Shown here piece by piece: positions 9,202-19,633 of a stretch of DNA of 64,000 nucleotides. Source of the DNA: Subsaximicrobium wynnwilliamsii (lineage in GTDB: Bacteria > Bacteroidota > Bacteroidia > Flavobacteriales > Flavobacteriaceae); contig NZ_VORM01000020.1 in the NCBI RefSeq assembly GCF_007997225.1, forward strand, positions 1 through 64,000, written 5' to 3'. Position 1 is the first letter of the stretch, and every line of letters starts with the position of its first letter. A program made the position numbers and the translations under genes. The notes beneath the pieces were generated by a model. The model saw only the letters and a list, made by a program, of their open reading frames with translations. It did not search any database and was not told where the DNA came from.

Positions 9202-9555
9202 TTATATGTTTTTAAACCATTCTTCATAGTGTTTGCCAAGTATTGGCACTGGTTGTTGTTTTTCGTTAATGGCGTTGATGAGTCCCATAATCCACATATA
9301 GAGCAACACCAATATGCCGATGAGATTGATAATCCAACCCAAAATGGGAATAAGGCCAACAATGCTTAATGCTATGGCCGTGAGCGCGATTCCTAATGAC
9401 TGGATGATGTGGTATTTGGCAAAGGCATTCTTTTTTTCATTGTTCATTACATAGGCGATGATGAGACCTATGATTGTGAGATAGGCAATTATGGCTATTG
9501 TTTTGCCTTCTGATGTTGTTGTGTTTGTGTTTGTGTTTGTTTCTGTTTTTTCCAT
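9202..9555 (-). CDS. DUF4870 small membrane protein
   Basis: This 117-aa protein has a Thr/Asn-rich N-terminus, then three hydrophobic segments: about 18-38, 50-70 and 74-95. It contains NEKKNAFAKYHIIQSLGI between the first two, the hallmark of the DUF4870/Tic20-like family. It is probably an inner-membrane protein; the biochemical role of the family is unknown. It lies 10 bp downstream of the metalloprotease gene on the same strand. Confidence 0.85.
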   Translation of the reverse strand: MEKTETNTNTNTTTSEGKTIAIIAYLTIIGLIIAYVMNNEKKNAFAKYHIIQSLGIALTAIALSIVGLIPILGWIINLIGILVLLYMWIMGLINAINEKQQPVPILGKHYEEWFKNI

Positions 9556-9564
9556 GTTTTATGT

Positions 9565-12030
9565 TTATTTACTTAATTTATAGACGATAGCATTTCCAGA
9601 AGTACTATTGGAAATCATCAAATAACTACTTTTACCATTGTTGTTGGATATATTGTAAGGTGTCAGCACATCATAACCAGGCAGATTGGACATGACATTA
9701 TTACTATCATACCAGTTTTCTCCAATGGTATTATCAGCTTTCCATTGATGAAGTTGAATCTGTCCGCTTGATTCATTCAGAAAAACCATATTGTGAAAGG
9801 AATCTGTAGTTACATAGAAATCGTCGTAAATTGAAGAAAAATCCATCGTACTAAAACCAGAACTTATGGTCTGTATTGTTGTGTGTTCTTTCAAGCTGCC
9901 ATCAACTGCCAGGTCCAATATCATATACTTTCCGTTACTCGAGCTGTACCTAATTATTTTTGAACCTTTTATACTATTCTTGTCAAATCCCTTAGTTAAT
10001 TGTTTCTCATAAAGTCTATTGCCAATTGTACCATCAGAATTAAGGAAATAGGTCTGTATTTTAGAGTTTTCTTTATCAATTAGTATCAGGTAGTTTTTAC
10101 TGATCGATGCATAAAGCGGTGTCCATTTGCCGGGATCTAATCGTCCGCTTGTGACTTGACCTGCACTTCCATTAGGTTTGATCTGCCTTATTTGATATTC
10201 CCCGTTATGATGCTTCATATAAAATAGATAATTACCTCTACTCGTTATAATTATTTTGGCTGTTGACCAATCATTGCCATAACTACCAATGCCCGTTTTA
10301 GCTCCTTTAGTACCGTCATCATTTACTTTGTGAATGGCCAATTCTCCTGTAGAAGTTTTAAAGAAATACATAAAAGGTTTATCATCTATTTCAAAATATT
10401 CAATATGGTTCCATCCTGACGTCCAATTATAGCTAATAATCTCTTCTCCTAATTGACCATCAACTTGAAATGTATATCCACGATCCTGCTCCATGCCAAA
10501 ATAGGCATTGTACATGCGCTTGATTTGTTTATCTGAAAACCTGTCCATACATTCAGGTTTTGAATAAGACATAAAATTAGTAGGGTCTGGGTTGTAAAAA
10601 AAGCCAAAAGAATCTCTTTCATTTGCGGTATAGTTGCAATTATCGTCCACTTTTCCGCTCAAATTTGTATCTGCTGGTGTGTCACAACAAAAATCTCCAG
10701 CATAAAAGCAATTAACGCCATTTGGCATTTCTCTACCTTTACTGGTTTCGTGGGTATGTAGCAAATTGAACCAATGCCCAATCTCATGAATCAGTACTTC
10801 TGCCTGTCCATTGGCAGTGTGGCTATTGTTCATAATTATGTGTTGGTCTCGATTGCTTTTTGCTGGAAAGTTTGACCATGATGGAGTGCTACCTGCATTT
10901 GTCCCTTGAGTGCTTGGAACAAAATAAATATTGAGCTTCTTTTTGATGTTTCTATCTGGAACATCTAAAATAAGTACCTCGTCATTTATACCATCGTCAT
11001 TCGAGTCCTCATTTTTATAGACAGTTTTAAAAAGATCATCATCATTGATGAATATCACCTTATCCAGATAAAGCTTTACGCCGTACTTATCATATAGTCT
11101 GTTAGCGTTGGTTATTACTAAATTTAAATTATCGATTGTCATACCATCTTGGCGACTGCTATTTCTGACAATATGGGCTACAATAGGAATTGTACTGTAA
11201 GTATCGGTTGGCGAAGTCGAAAACCTGAATCTTGTTGGCATAATGAATTCATTGTTACGGAATTCCAAAGTGCTCAAACCCCTTAACTCATCGATACTGA
11301 ATTTTTCCAAAAACTTCAAGCGTTTGTTAAATAGCGACGTAGAATCTGCCAAAACTGCCAATTGTTGTTCTGTTGGCACGGCACTACATCCTCCATCTAA
11401 ATTTTTTTCGGTCTCCCCAATCAAGCTAAAATTTGTTATACCGCTTGGGCCATCAACATTTGTGGCACCAATAGACACCATAGTTGGTTTGTAAAAAAGA
11501 TCTGGTTGATGATGTACTAACTGGTCATCAATAAAGATTTTCAAAGTGTTTTGTGCATAGTCCACTTTAATATGACGCCACGTTTTGGTCACTACTGCTA
11601 GTTCCTTAATTTTCTTGGTGTTTTTAAAAGATCCGGCAACATATATGCCATGTCTATAAATGAAATACGGATCGGTATGCTTGCCATTTTCACCGTGGAC
11701 ACCTGTTCCTTCCCAAAGATTGATAATATAAGACTGTCTGGTCGGAATTTTATTCTCATCGAAAAAAGCATCAAATTCTATGGTAAATGCATCACCTAGA
11801 TAATTAGTGTCCTGTCCGTTAACTCTTGGTTTAACAAAGGTGTCACGGTCAAGTTTGATTACCTTTTTACCATCTAACTCACCAATAAGTCCAATACCTT
11901 TTTCATTTCGCCATTGGCTTGGTGCGTCGTTAACGGATTCTTTTTTAAAGTTATCCGTAAAGTTTTGCGCTTCTACTGGCATTACCAACATAAGTGTTAA
12001 CCACAGTATTAAAATAAATTTCGGTTTCAT
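9565..12030 (-). CDS. Secreted M43-type zinc metalloprotease with N-terminal LamG-like module
   Basis: A signal peptide (about 1-21, ending VEAQ) is followed by a concanavalin/LamG-like module (about 22-205), which is shared with the next gene upstream. The protease domain carries HEIGHWFNLLH at residues 415-425 and a Met-turn-type segment (NFMSYSKPECMDRFS), as in pappalysin/cytophagalysin (M43) enzymes. The C-terminal about 280 residues form regular repeats of aromatic strands with GxIG or GQ turns, suggesting a beta-propeller-like binding domain. No T9SS sorting tail is obvious. Extracellular proteolysis is a family-based inference. Confidence 0.85.
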   Translation of the reverse strand: MKPKFILILWLTLMLVMPVEAQNFTDNFKKESVNDAPSQWRNEKGIGLIGELDGKKVIKLDRDTFVKPRVNGQDTNYLGDAFTIEFDAFFDENKIPTRQSYIINLWEGTGVHGENGKHTDPYFIYRHGIYVAGSFKNTKKIKELAVVTKTWRHIKVDYAQNTLKIFIDDQLVHHQPDLFYKPTMVSIGATNVDGPSGITNFSLIGETEKNLDGGCSAVPTEQQLAVLADSTSLFNKRLKFLEKFSIDELRGLSTLEFRNNEFIMPTRFRFSTSPTDTYSTIPIVAHIVRNSSRQDGMTIDNLNLVITNANRLYDKYGVKLYLDKVIFINDDDLFKTVYKNEDSNDDGINDEVLILDVPDRNIKKKLNIYFVPSTQGTNAGSTPSWSNFPAKSNRDQHIIMNNSHTANGQAEVLIHEIGHWFNLLHTHETSKGREMPNGVNCFYAGDFCCDTPADTNLSGKVDDNCNYTANERDSFGFFYNPDPTNFMSYSKPECMDRFSDKQIKRMYNAYFGMEQDRGYTFQVDGQLGEEIISYNWTSGWNHIEYFEIDDKPFMYFFKTSTGELAIHKVNDDGTKGAKTGIGSYGNDWSTAKIIITSRGNYLFYMKHHNGEYQIRQIKPNGSAGQVTSGRLDPGKWTPLYASISKNYLILIDKENSKIQTYFLNSDGTIGNRLYEKQLTKGFDKNSIKGSKIIRYSSSNGKYMILDLAVDGSLKEHTTIQTISSGFSTMDFSSIYDDFYVTTDSFHNMVFLNESSGQIQLHQWKADNTIGENWYDSNNVMSNLPGYDVLTPYNISNNNGKSSYLMISNSTSGNAIVYKLSK

Positions 12031-12049
12031 TGGTTTTGATTTAGTTATT

Positions 12050-14005
12050 TTACTTCTGACTTATTTTATGAGTACTATATAGCGTTTCTAATTTTTCGAT
12101 TCTTTCATTTAATTGGACTAATGCTTCATCTTTATGAGTTGCGCTTGACTTGAGATTTTCAATGACTGTCTGTTGCTCTTGAATGGCTTTGATAAGGATG
12201 GGGATAAGCTCTGTGTAATTGACACCAAGAGTATCATTGCCGTTGTTAGTGTTTGCAGTAATGAGCTCTTTAAGAATAGGTTGGACATCTTGTGCAATTA
12301 AACCCAAAGATTTGTTAGTAGCATCAGGATTACTTTTCCAGTGGTAAGAGACGGGACGTAATTGTAAAATTTCGTTTAAACCATAATTTAAGTTTTCAAT
12401 ATCCTGTTTTAAGCGCCTGTCTGAACTATGCACCACAGCACGACCAACATACACATCGCCACCATCACTTTGTAGATATAAAATGGCAGGTTGCACGTTG
12501 TTTCTGGCAATGATTTCATTGTTATCAAAAACAATGTTTTCTTTTTGTTTATCACCTATAATGAGATAGCCACCTTTACTATTATTGGCATCTAAACCAT
12601 CTTGAATATGCAGTTTTACTTGTGGTGTGTGCGTACCAATACCTATGTTGCCATTTTTTAATACGGTTAGGGCGTTGCTTTTTTCTTTAGTTCCCTTATC
12701 CGGATAAGATTTACCATTACCAATTTCAAATATTGGGTCAATTTCCCTCCATTCTTTAGGATGTCCTCCGCCTATATTGTATCTTCCAATGGCGAATGAA
12801 TTATTAGCATCTGCAATTACACCCCCTCCCATGGCTACGGAATTATCTCCAAATGCTCTAGTGTTATTTCCTGCAACTATAGAATTTGTTCCTGATGCCC
12901 AAGTAGAATTACCCATGGCTGTGGAAGAAAGTCCAGAGGCTGTTGTATTAGAATTCATTGTCATGGAATTTGTTCCAGATGCAATTGTGTTTTGTCCCAT
13001 TGCAGTGGAAAATCTTCCTGATGCAGTTGTACTATTTCCAGAAGCAAAGGCATGCTCACCCATTGCACCTTTTTCGTTATTTTTTCGATTAGAACGAGAC
13101 TCTATACTCAAATCAATAGCATTTTTTCCGATGTTACCATAATATTCTTCATTACCATTAACTAGTCTCCATCCAATGCCGTTACCTTGGTCTATGGCTT
13201 CAAGTCCTGTAGAACTGTCTCCTGCAGAACTGTCTGCTAAAAAATCCACCCAACTCAAAGTACCTTGTCCATCGGTCTGTAATATCTGGTTGGCATTGCC
13301 ATCATTTGGAGGGAAAGTATAAGGTAGGTTTTGGTCTGAAGTTGAGTTATCATCAGGCTCCTCATCAGTAGTTGGACCTATACTATCTACCTGATCCGTT
13401 ATTGTAACATTCGTGATGCCACTTGTTGCGCCAGATGCATTTCTGGCACTAAATGATACCATAGGTGGATCATAAAAGAGATCGGGCTGAATGTGTGTTA
13501 AACGGCTATTGATATATATTTTTAAGGTTTTTTGAGCAAATTCTATTTTAATGTGGCGCCATTTTCTCTCTAATTCAGCTAATGGTTCCAATTTTTTCCT
13601 GTTTACAAAAGAACCCGTGACGGTTATACCATGTTTATAAATTAAATAAGGATCTGTATGCTTACCATTTTCTCCATAAACACCTGTGCCTTCCCAAAGG
13701 TGGATGATGTAATATTGTCTGTTAGGAGAAGAAGCATCATAAAAAAAAGCATCAAATTCTATTGTAAATTGATCTCCTAAATAATTATTATCCTGTCCGT
13801 TTACGATGGGGCTAACTACTGTGTACCGATCTAAATTTAGTACCTTTTGTCCATCCAGTTCGCCAATACGCCCTAAGCCTTTAACATTTCGCCATTGGGT
13901 TGGTACGTCGTTAATAGATTCATTTGCAAAATTATCCTCAAAGTTTTGAGCATTCACCGAAAACAACGGCAACAAAGCCAGCAGTATAAGATGTCTAATT
14001 TTCAT
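12050..14005 (-). CDS. LamG-like/YadA-head/S74 chaperone surface protein
   Basis: A signal peptide (1-19, SVNAQ) precedes a LamG-like module very similar to that of the adjacent metalloprotease (NGQDNNYLGDQFTIEFDAFF and GENGKHTDPYLIYKHGI). Residues about 315-410 are YadA-head-type repeats (TASGRFSTAMGQNTIASGTN). The C-terminus has the intramolecular chaperone domain of the S74 family (SSDRRLKQDIENLNYG...LGLIAQDVQPI from about 525) and a short coiled coil. Such proteins trimerise as fibres, and the S74 domain cleaves itself off after folding. A cell-surface adhesin is the likely role. Confidence 0.85.
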   Translation of the reverse strand: MKIRHLILLALLPLFSVNAQNFEDNFANESINDVPTQWRNVKGLGRIGELDGQKVLNLDRYTVVSPIVNGQDNNYLGDQFTIEFDAFFYDASSPNRQYYIIHLWEGTGVYGENGKHTDPYLIYKHGITVTGSFVNRKKLEPLAELERKWRHIKIEFAQKTLKIYINSRLTHIQPDLFYDPPMVSFSARNASGATSGITNVTITDQVDSIGPTTDEEPDDNSTSDQNLPYTFPPNDGNANQILQTDGQGTLSWVDFLADSSAGDSSTGLEAIDQGNGIGWRLVNGNEEYYGNIGKNAIDLSIESRSNRKNNEKGAMGEHAFASGNSTTASGRFSTAMGQNTIASGTNSMTMNSNTTASGLSSTAMGNSTWASGTNSIVAGNNTRAFGDNSVAMGGGVIADANNSFAIGRYNIGGGHPKEWREIDPIFEIGNGKSYPDKGTKEKSNALTVLKNGNIGIGTHTPQVKLHIQDGLDANNSKGGYLIIGDKQKENIVFDNNEIIARNNVQPAILYLQSDGGDVYVGRAVVHSSDRRLKQDIENLNYGLNEILQLRPVSYHWKSNPDATNKSLGLIAQDVQPILKELITANTNNGNDTLGVNYTELIPILIKAIQEQQTVIENLKSSATHKDEALVQLNERIEKLETLYSTHKISQK

Positions 14006-14016
14006 AATTATTATAT

Positions 14017-14550
14017 TTAAAAGTTTACATCGACCTTTCCAGAAATAGGAAATGTTTTTCCATCTTCCATAATGCCGCTTCCTTCGCCATCGAAAGTCAT
14101 TTTTAATTCATTTTCAGAAATTTTAGAGATGCTAATCGTTCCTTTCCTAAATAGGATTCGCTTGTTCATACGTTTTGTATCCCGATCTCCATTGAAGAAA
14201 TTGAGGTCTACTTTTACTTGACCTGAATTCGCATCTGGTATCTTGTAGGTTGCTTCTCCTTTACTTAAGATGTCTGTGTTAAACAAATTGAAGTTGAGCT
14301 TTAATGGATTGCCGTCTTCCCAAAGTTCGAATAGGATGCTATCGTTTGAAATTGTTGCCTTTTGGGACTCAAGATTTTTTTGGTGGATTCCAAAAGCTTT
14401 ACCTTGTATGGTAACAGTAACCGCATAACCATCATCGAGTTTAGGAGATGTATTATGATTGGCTGTTAGTTTGGTATTGGCATCCTTGCAATTAAAGCAC
14501 AATAGCAAAACAAAACAGGATAAGAGGCTTGTGATACATTGATTTTTCAT
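14017..14550 (-). CDS. Predicted lipoprotein, 177 aa
   Basis: The ATG at 14550 gives MKNQCITSLLSCFVLLLCFNC, a lipoprotein signal. Longer in-frame starts (14562, 14784) would bury it and run into the sigma-factor promoter region. The mature domain is beta-rich (VTVTIQGKAFGIHQKN, GKTFPISGKVDVNF). It sits 11 bp upstream of the S74 gene and may be its operon leader. The function is unknown. Confidence 0.72.
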   Translation of the reverse strand: MKNQCITSLLSCFVLLLCFNCKDANTKLTANHNTSPKLDDGYAVTVTIQGKAFGIHQKNLESQKATISNDSILFELWEDGNPLKLNFNLFNTDILSKGEATYKIPDANSGQVKVDLNFFNGDRDTKRMNKRILFRKGTISISKISENELKMTFDGEGSGIMEDGKTFPISGKVDVNF

Positions 14551-14686
14551 GTGTAGTTGCATTATAAATTCGTCTTTAAAAACTTTCAGAAAACTAGTGG
14601 ATCGTGTCTGAAAAATTTCCGGTTTTGGATTTTGGGAATTATCACTTCGGAAAAATGCTACTGTACTTATTGGTGTGGGAATTGGG

Positions 14687-14767
14687 AAAAGGTCAACATC
14701 AATTGAGATATTTTTTTCATTTATTGGATATTTATTGCAATCTTTATAAAACTCATGTTGACCTTTT
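14687..14767. promoter_or_regulatory. 13-bp perfect inverted repeat between sigma factor and lipoprotein genes
   Basis: AAAAGGTCAACAT at 14687-14699 and ATGTTGACCTTTT at 14755-14767 are perfect inverted copies separated by 55 bp of AT-rich DNA. They lie in the divergent space directly in front of the sigma-factor ATG at 14784. They could be paired operators or a cruciform/looping site; the role is inferred. Confidence 0.5.
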
Positions 14768-14783
14768 GCAGATTTTTCAACCA

Positions 14784-15347
14784 ATGGATAGAGACCTCTT
14801 AGAAGATTTAAAAATAGCCCTCAGAAAAAATGACACGTCCTTGTTGGGACGTATCTATGAAAAACACAGGTTGCCATTTGTAAAATTCGCATCAAGATAT
14901 GAGGTTTCTAACGACGAAGTGATCGATATTTACCAAGATGCAATTTTGGCCTTGAGAGACAATGTGGTCAATGGAACTGTCAAAAAATTGGACTGCACCA
15001 TCAAGACCTATCTGTTTTCCATTGGGAAATTCATGTTGTTTAAAAGGTATAAGGATTTAAACCTATTGAATGCGCTTACGGAAGAAACGATTATGGAAGT
15101 GGCTTACGATTTTCCGTATGAAGATAGCGCTTTACAGGATGAGCTTCAGGAAAAAATAGATGAGCATTTTGAACAATTGGGCGATAAATGCCAAAAAGTG
15201 CTCAAGCTGTTTTATTATGATGGGTTTACCTTGGAAGAGATTCAAAAACAGTTGAATTATGACAATTACAATGTGGTAAAGAGCCAAAAATCGAGATGCC
15301 TAAAAACCCTAAAAGAACTGATTAGCAAACATCAAAATGATCGATAA
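14784..15347 (+). CDS. RNA polymerase ECF-type sigma factor
   Basis: The start is the ATG at 14784 (MDRDLLEDLKIAL), because the longer frame from 14604 adds unrelated residues. The 187-aa product has sigma region 2 (FVKFASRYEVSNDEVIDIYQDAILAL) and region 4 (QKVLKLFYYDGFTLEEIQKQL...VVKSQKSRCLKTLKEL). It overlaps the next gene, an anti-sigma-like membrane protein, by 11 bp, the classic sigma/anti-sigma arrangement. It probably drives its own operon and perhaps the convergent CHAT gene or nearby surface genes. Confidence 0.9.
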   Translation: MDRDLLEDLKIALRKNDTSLLGRIYEKHRLPFVKFASRYEVSNDEVIDIYQDAILALRDNVVNGTVKKLDCTIKTYLFSIGKFMLFKRYKDLNLLNALTEETIMEVAYDFPYEDSALQDELQEKIDEHFEQLGDKCQKVLKLFYYDGFTLEEIQKQLNYDNYNVVKSQKSRCLKTLKELISKHQNDR

Positions 15348-16053
15348 GGAACAATTAATAGCAGATTATTTTTTAAATTCACTTTCAGAAAAAGACCAAA
15401 AGTCGTTTGACCTTTTGATGACGACAGATGCTGAATTTAAAGCAGACCTTGATTTTCAAAGACGGGTTAAAAACGCCATCCATAAAAAAGAACACGAAAA
15501 ACTGAAACAGCACTTTAAGGAATGGGAAGGCAACTCTGAATCTAAACGTAGTTCATCATCAAAACGAATTTGGTACATCGCAGCATCCATTATCTTAATG
15601 CTTACTTTGGGATTTTATTTCATGCAAGCCAAAACAGCGGAATCCCTTTATGCTGATTATTATCAGCCTGCAAAAAACATTGTGCATCCCATTGTTAGAA
15701 GTAATGATGTTAATGATAGAAAAAACAAGGCGTTTATTGCCTACAAAAAAAAAGATTATTTAACAGCACATCAGTTGTTTGAAGGTTTATACAAAACAAC
15801 CCTAGATTCTGAACTGCTGTTCTACGATGCCATTGCATTATTGGAAATTGATAGTACTGCAAAAGCTATTGAACAACTTAAATCACACCAAAATTTTGAA
15901 GATGCCGTATCTGCTAAAACCAATTGGTACTTGGCTTTAGCGTATTTAAAGAGCAATGATATCCCTCAAAGCAAACAACTTTTAAAAGAAATTGTCCAGG
16001 TTGAAGGTTACAATTATGACAAAGCCAAAAAAATACTCAGTGCCTTGGATTAG
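15337..16053 (+). CDS. Anti-sigma-like membrane protein with TPR-like C-terminus
   Basis: Residues 1-70 are helical and resemble the cytoplasmic sigma-binding part of anti-sigma factors (LIADYFLNSLSEKDQKSFDLLM). One membrane helix follows at about 80-97 (IWYIAASIILMLTLGFYF). The periplasmic remainder has TPR-like helices (KKKDYLTAHQLFEGLY, TNWYLALAYLKSNDIPQSKQLL). It overlaps the sigma gene, so it probably holds that factor inactive at the membrane. Its 3' end overlaps the convergent CHAT gene by 17 bp. Confidence 0.78.
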   Translation: MIDKEQLIADYFLNSLSEKDQKSFDLLMTTDAEFKADLDFQRRVKNAIHKKEHEKLKQHFKEWEGNSESKRSSSSKRIWYIAASIILMLTLGFYFMQAKTAESLYADYYQPAKNIVHPIVRSNDVNDRKNKAFIAYKKKDYLTAHQLFEGLYKTTLDSELLFYDAIALLEIDSTAKAIEQLKSHQNFEDAVSAKTNWYLALAYLKSNDIPQSKQLLKEIVQVEGYNYDKAKKILSALD

Positions 16054-19051
16054 TTTTCCATTTTTTTCGATAAAACAGAATAACCAATAAGCAAAGACCA
16101 ATTCCCCAATACCAATACAAAGAATAATCGGTATTGATCAAAGCAGTTGTGTTGCCGCTAATAATAAATCCAGCCCAATAATACGGGTGCTTTAAAGCTT
16201 CCTCTTCAACAGTTTCTAAATAGCTGATTTTAGCATTTTTTAGTGCCAGATCCTTAGTTTGACCTGCTTTGAGGTTGCTGTAGAATGCCGACATAATTTT
16301 GGCAGTAGCTGCATCGTCAACTTTCCATAAACTCATGACGATGCTTGGTATTCCTGTGTAAGTGAATGCCCGCGATGCACTTTGTATGCCTTCACCATTT
16401 TCAAAATCACCACTACCAGTTTCACAAGCACTCAAAACTGCCAATTGGGCTTTAAACGATTCATGGTAAAGATTGCTCATTAATAGGGTTTCGTTACCAA
16501 GATTGAAATTGGAAAAATCGGGATTTTCTTTGTTTATCGTTGAGTGCATGGCAAAATGCAACACATCATACTGTTTCGCTTTTTCAATTAATGCTTCAGA
16601 GGTAAGATTGTAAAATGACTTGCCGTCTAAACTATTCAGTATGTTTATTTTCTCATTTATAGCACTTGGCAGTTGATTGGCTTCATCATATTGAGCAGAG
16701 AAATATGCTAATTTGATAGCTTCAGATGTATTAAAAAATGAGTACTGATCTTTTAATAAGGATAAGGAACTGGCATAACTAAAACTTACGCTAGAATTTA
16801 AAAATTCAGTAGTACCATCTAAAGTTTCAAAAGGTAAATAGCACAAAACACCATCAGGAACAATAGTGATTTTGGTTTTTGGATTTTCTAAAATCCCTTT
16901 GGGAACTATAGGTTGGAGCGCATTCAAATTGGTTTCAATATCAGAGTTAAAAGTTTTGAGTGCGATGATGTAGTTCTCTATATGTTTTTCAAAATTTTTG
17001 GGTTGCGTTATAGATTGAAAACCTATCGTTGACTTTGAAATAATGAAACAGTATAATTTTTCTTCAGATATACTATATTTTAAAACGGTTTGATCAGTGC
17101 CCAATTCATTTTGAAACTCAGACAAATTAAATGTATTGTAATTGCTGTTATAATAGGAAGCATAGTCTTTCTTAATGTGTGCTTGTAATTTATGTAATGC
17201 CACATTAGATTCTGATAATCTAGTTTTTAAAGTGTCAAGATTTAAACGTTCGTCCTTGTTTTTGTAAAGCTCGTTTTGGTAATAATTAATCAAGGATTTC
17301 AACTCGGTTTCTTTGTTTACAATACGATCAGGAATATTCAGGTTAGGCCTCGTTTTGCTGTACATAAATTTTGACCAAGTAAATTTGGTCGCGTTGTTTT
17401 CTAAAGCTTCAAGATGGATTTTTATGTCGTTTTCATCAGTATTGACTGATAAAATCGAAAGTGTTTGTTGCTCAATGTTCTTATAACTATCGTAAAGATT
17501 GTCGTTATAACGATCGCCTAGATATAAGTTGTCAAAAACCTTGGACGCAAGTAGGACTAAATTTTTTGAGATTTTTAAAGCGAGGCCGCGCTGTGTGGTG
17601 TTGTGTTTTTTATTATAAAACTTTGAAGCCAATATAAGGCCGTTTACCGTTTCAAAAGAATAGAATGGTTTCAATTGGGCTATGCCCAAGGTTTCTAATT
17701 GCAATGGTTTATCTGTTTCAGCAACTAAAAAGCTTATACTTTTTTTAAATGCATTTTCTGCCTGATTATGGTCACCTTTCTGAGCTAGTAAATTTGCTTT
17801 AGTGTTCAATAGGAAGAACTGTAAATTATGATTAGTGTTTTTACTGGTTTTTAAAAGATGATCAATGCTCTGTTCTGCGGCAACATAATCTTTGGTTTGA
17901 AGTTGAAGTTGGAATAATTGACGCTTTATTGCTGTGGCATCCAATTGAATTTTACCATCGTAAGTTTCGATGATTTCAATGGCTTTTTTTAAATGTGCAA
18001 TCCCTTCATCTGCGCTAGAATTTGGTAATCTTGCCAAATAAGAATAGTAAAGCGACAAAAAATGCGGTTCAAGCGGAGGTTTGAGATTGTTTTTTGGCAA
18101 TTGATTTTTAAATAATTGTAGGTAGTTTTCAGCTTTTTTGTAATCTTCAGATTTAAAATAAAGCTCAATGTAATTATAATAGATCCGCAGCCTGAAATTT
18201 CTAGATAGGTAAGTACGCTCTGTTACTTTGAAATTATCAATAAGGTTTGGTAATAGGCCTTCTTGTTTTCTAAGATACACTTCGGCTTCGTTAAAATTCC
18301 CATAATAGATATTCCAAACCGCCAGTTGCTCATAGCAAGTAAATTTACTTACATAGTAGCCTTCAATACTGTTGTTGTCCCAAATAAATTCGGCTTCCTT
18401 TAAAATAGTGTACTCTTTTTTACGCAATCCCAGTTTTTTGTAACCCGTAGCCATCATATTGTAGTTTGTGCCAACATCTGCCAATTTTTCGGGATGGTAT
18501 TTTTCATATAAAGGCATGGACTTGCTGTAATAGTTAAGGGAAGTTTCAAAATCATACAAGGTTTTAGACACATAGCCCAGATCGTCAATAATCCACAACA
18601 TTATTGGATTATGGTCAGGAAACGTGTCTTTAAGAATCCTATAATTTTCTTTAGCTTCTATAAACGCGTTAGACCAGTCGCCAGCATAACCATATTGATG
18701 GTAAATTCTGTTGGCGATTTGATGTTTGAAAAATAGGACAGAGGATTCTATTTTACTCGCAATTTCTTTTGCTTTTAATGAAAATTCCAGAGCTTTTAAA
18801 TAATTCTCCTTTCCGCCGATAGCTTCAAACTTACAAGACTGAGTATAATTCCATTTCGCTTTAATTAGAAGCTAAAAATCTTTAGAATGATGTTGTTCTT
18901 GTAAGGCTAAATCTCTGTAGGGAATAGCCTCTTTATATTGCCCAAGCGTCTCTAAGGAATCTGCAATTTTAGTATTCGATTCCAAGCTTTCAATTTGAGA
19001 AATACAAACTAAAGGAATGAGGATGAGTATAAAAGCAAGGTTCGTTTTCAT
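16037..19051 (-). pseudogene. TPR-CHAT protein interrupted by one in-frame stop
   Basis: The frame starts at the ATG at 19051 with a signal peptide (MKTNLAFILILIPLVCISQ). It runs through many TPR-like helices to a C-terminal CHAT domain (caspase-HetF-associated) and then a membrane helix with a basic tail (WGIGLCLLVILFYRKKWK). The CHAT dyad looks intact: His about 836 (FAMHST) and Cys about 876 (LSACETG). The only visible lesion is TAG at 18872-18874 (codon 60); the reading frame and TPR pattern continue straight through it. The open pieces are 18872-19051 and 16037-18601 (or further up). It is either a recent pseudogene or a base error. The domain order suggests a periplasmic sensor/protease linked to the convergent sigma/anti-sigma pair. 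Confidence 0.82.
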
Positions 19052-19587
19052 AAAACCGAATATATTTCTCAAAAAACAACGAGAATTGACAACTTGAGAT
19101 TAGGCATTTTAATTCTGAAAAACAGGCCGGCTAGAAGGATTAAGTTAAAAGAAGTGTCACATTTAAATGCAATACGAAATTTAGGCTAGTCAAAATCCAA
19201 ATTTCCCGAGGTACTGCATAAGCCAATTTCGTTCAATATATTTTGAACTAGTCAATGCTAAAAATGATATTAAAGTTTGCTGTTCAAACAGTCCATAAAA
19301 TCATATATAATAATGCTGAAGGTTTTTGGTCAAACGTATTCTTTATAGTATCTCAGCCTCTGTTTTTTGATGTTGAAGTGATTGTCTTCAAAAGTAGTTC
19401 AAGCATTGTTTTTAGAATATGACTATTGTAACAAATCGTATAACATATGTAACATGGTCTTACATATTAGGGAAACAGTTTGATTTATTGAGCAAGTAAA
19501 AAATTAGTTATTTCTATTGCATCTGAAAATTTGGCAGTAAAAAATGAAGTTGTTTTTGAACCTGTAAACTGTTTTATCCAAAAAAAA
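19052..19587. other. Intergenic region with no recognised gene
   Basis: About 540 bp separate the start of the CHAT gene from the terminator of the acyl-CoA dehydrogenase gene. Both strands carry frequent stops and only short frames. No RNA gene or repeat was recognised; it presumably contains the CHAT promoter. Confidence 0.5.
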
Positions 19588-19613
19588 AAGACCCAACCTA
19601 AGTTGAGTCTTTC
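19588..19613 (-). terminator. Terminator of the acyl-CoA dehydrogenase gene
   Basis: On the minus strand AAGACTCAAC, a TTAG loop and GTTGGGTCTT form a 10-bp stem with one G-U pair, followed by a long T run. It lies 20 bp beyond the stop codon. Confidence 0.85.
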
Positions 19614-19633
19614 ATTAGAATATTGAATAAAAA

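Noticed and set aside
9177-9362. N-terminal extension of the DUF4412 gene
   Set aside because: It would place a clear signal peptide inside the protein and overlaps the DUF4870 gene.
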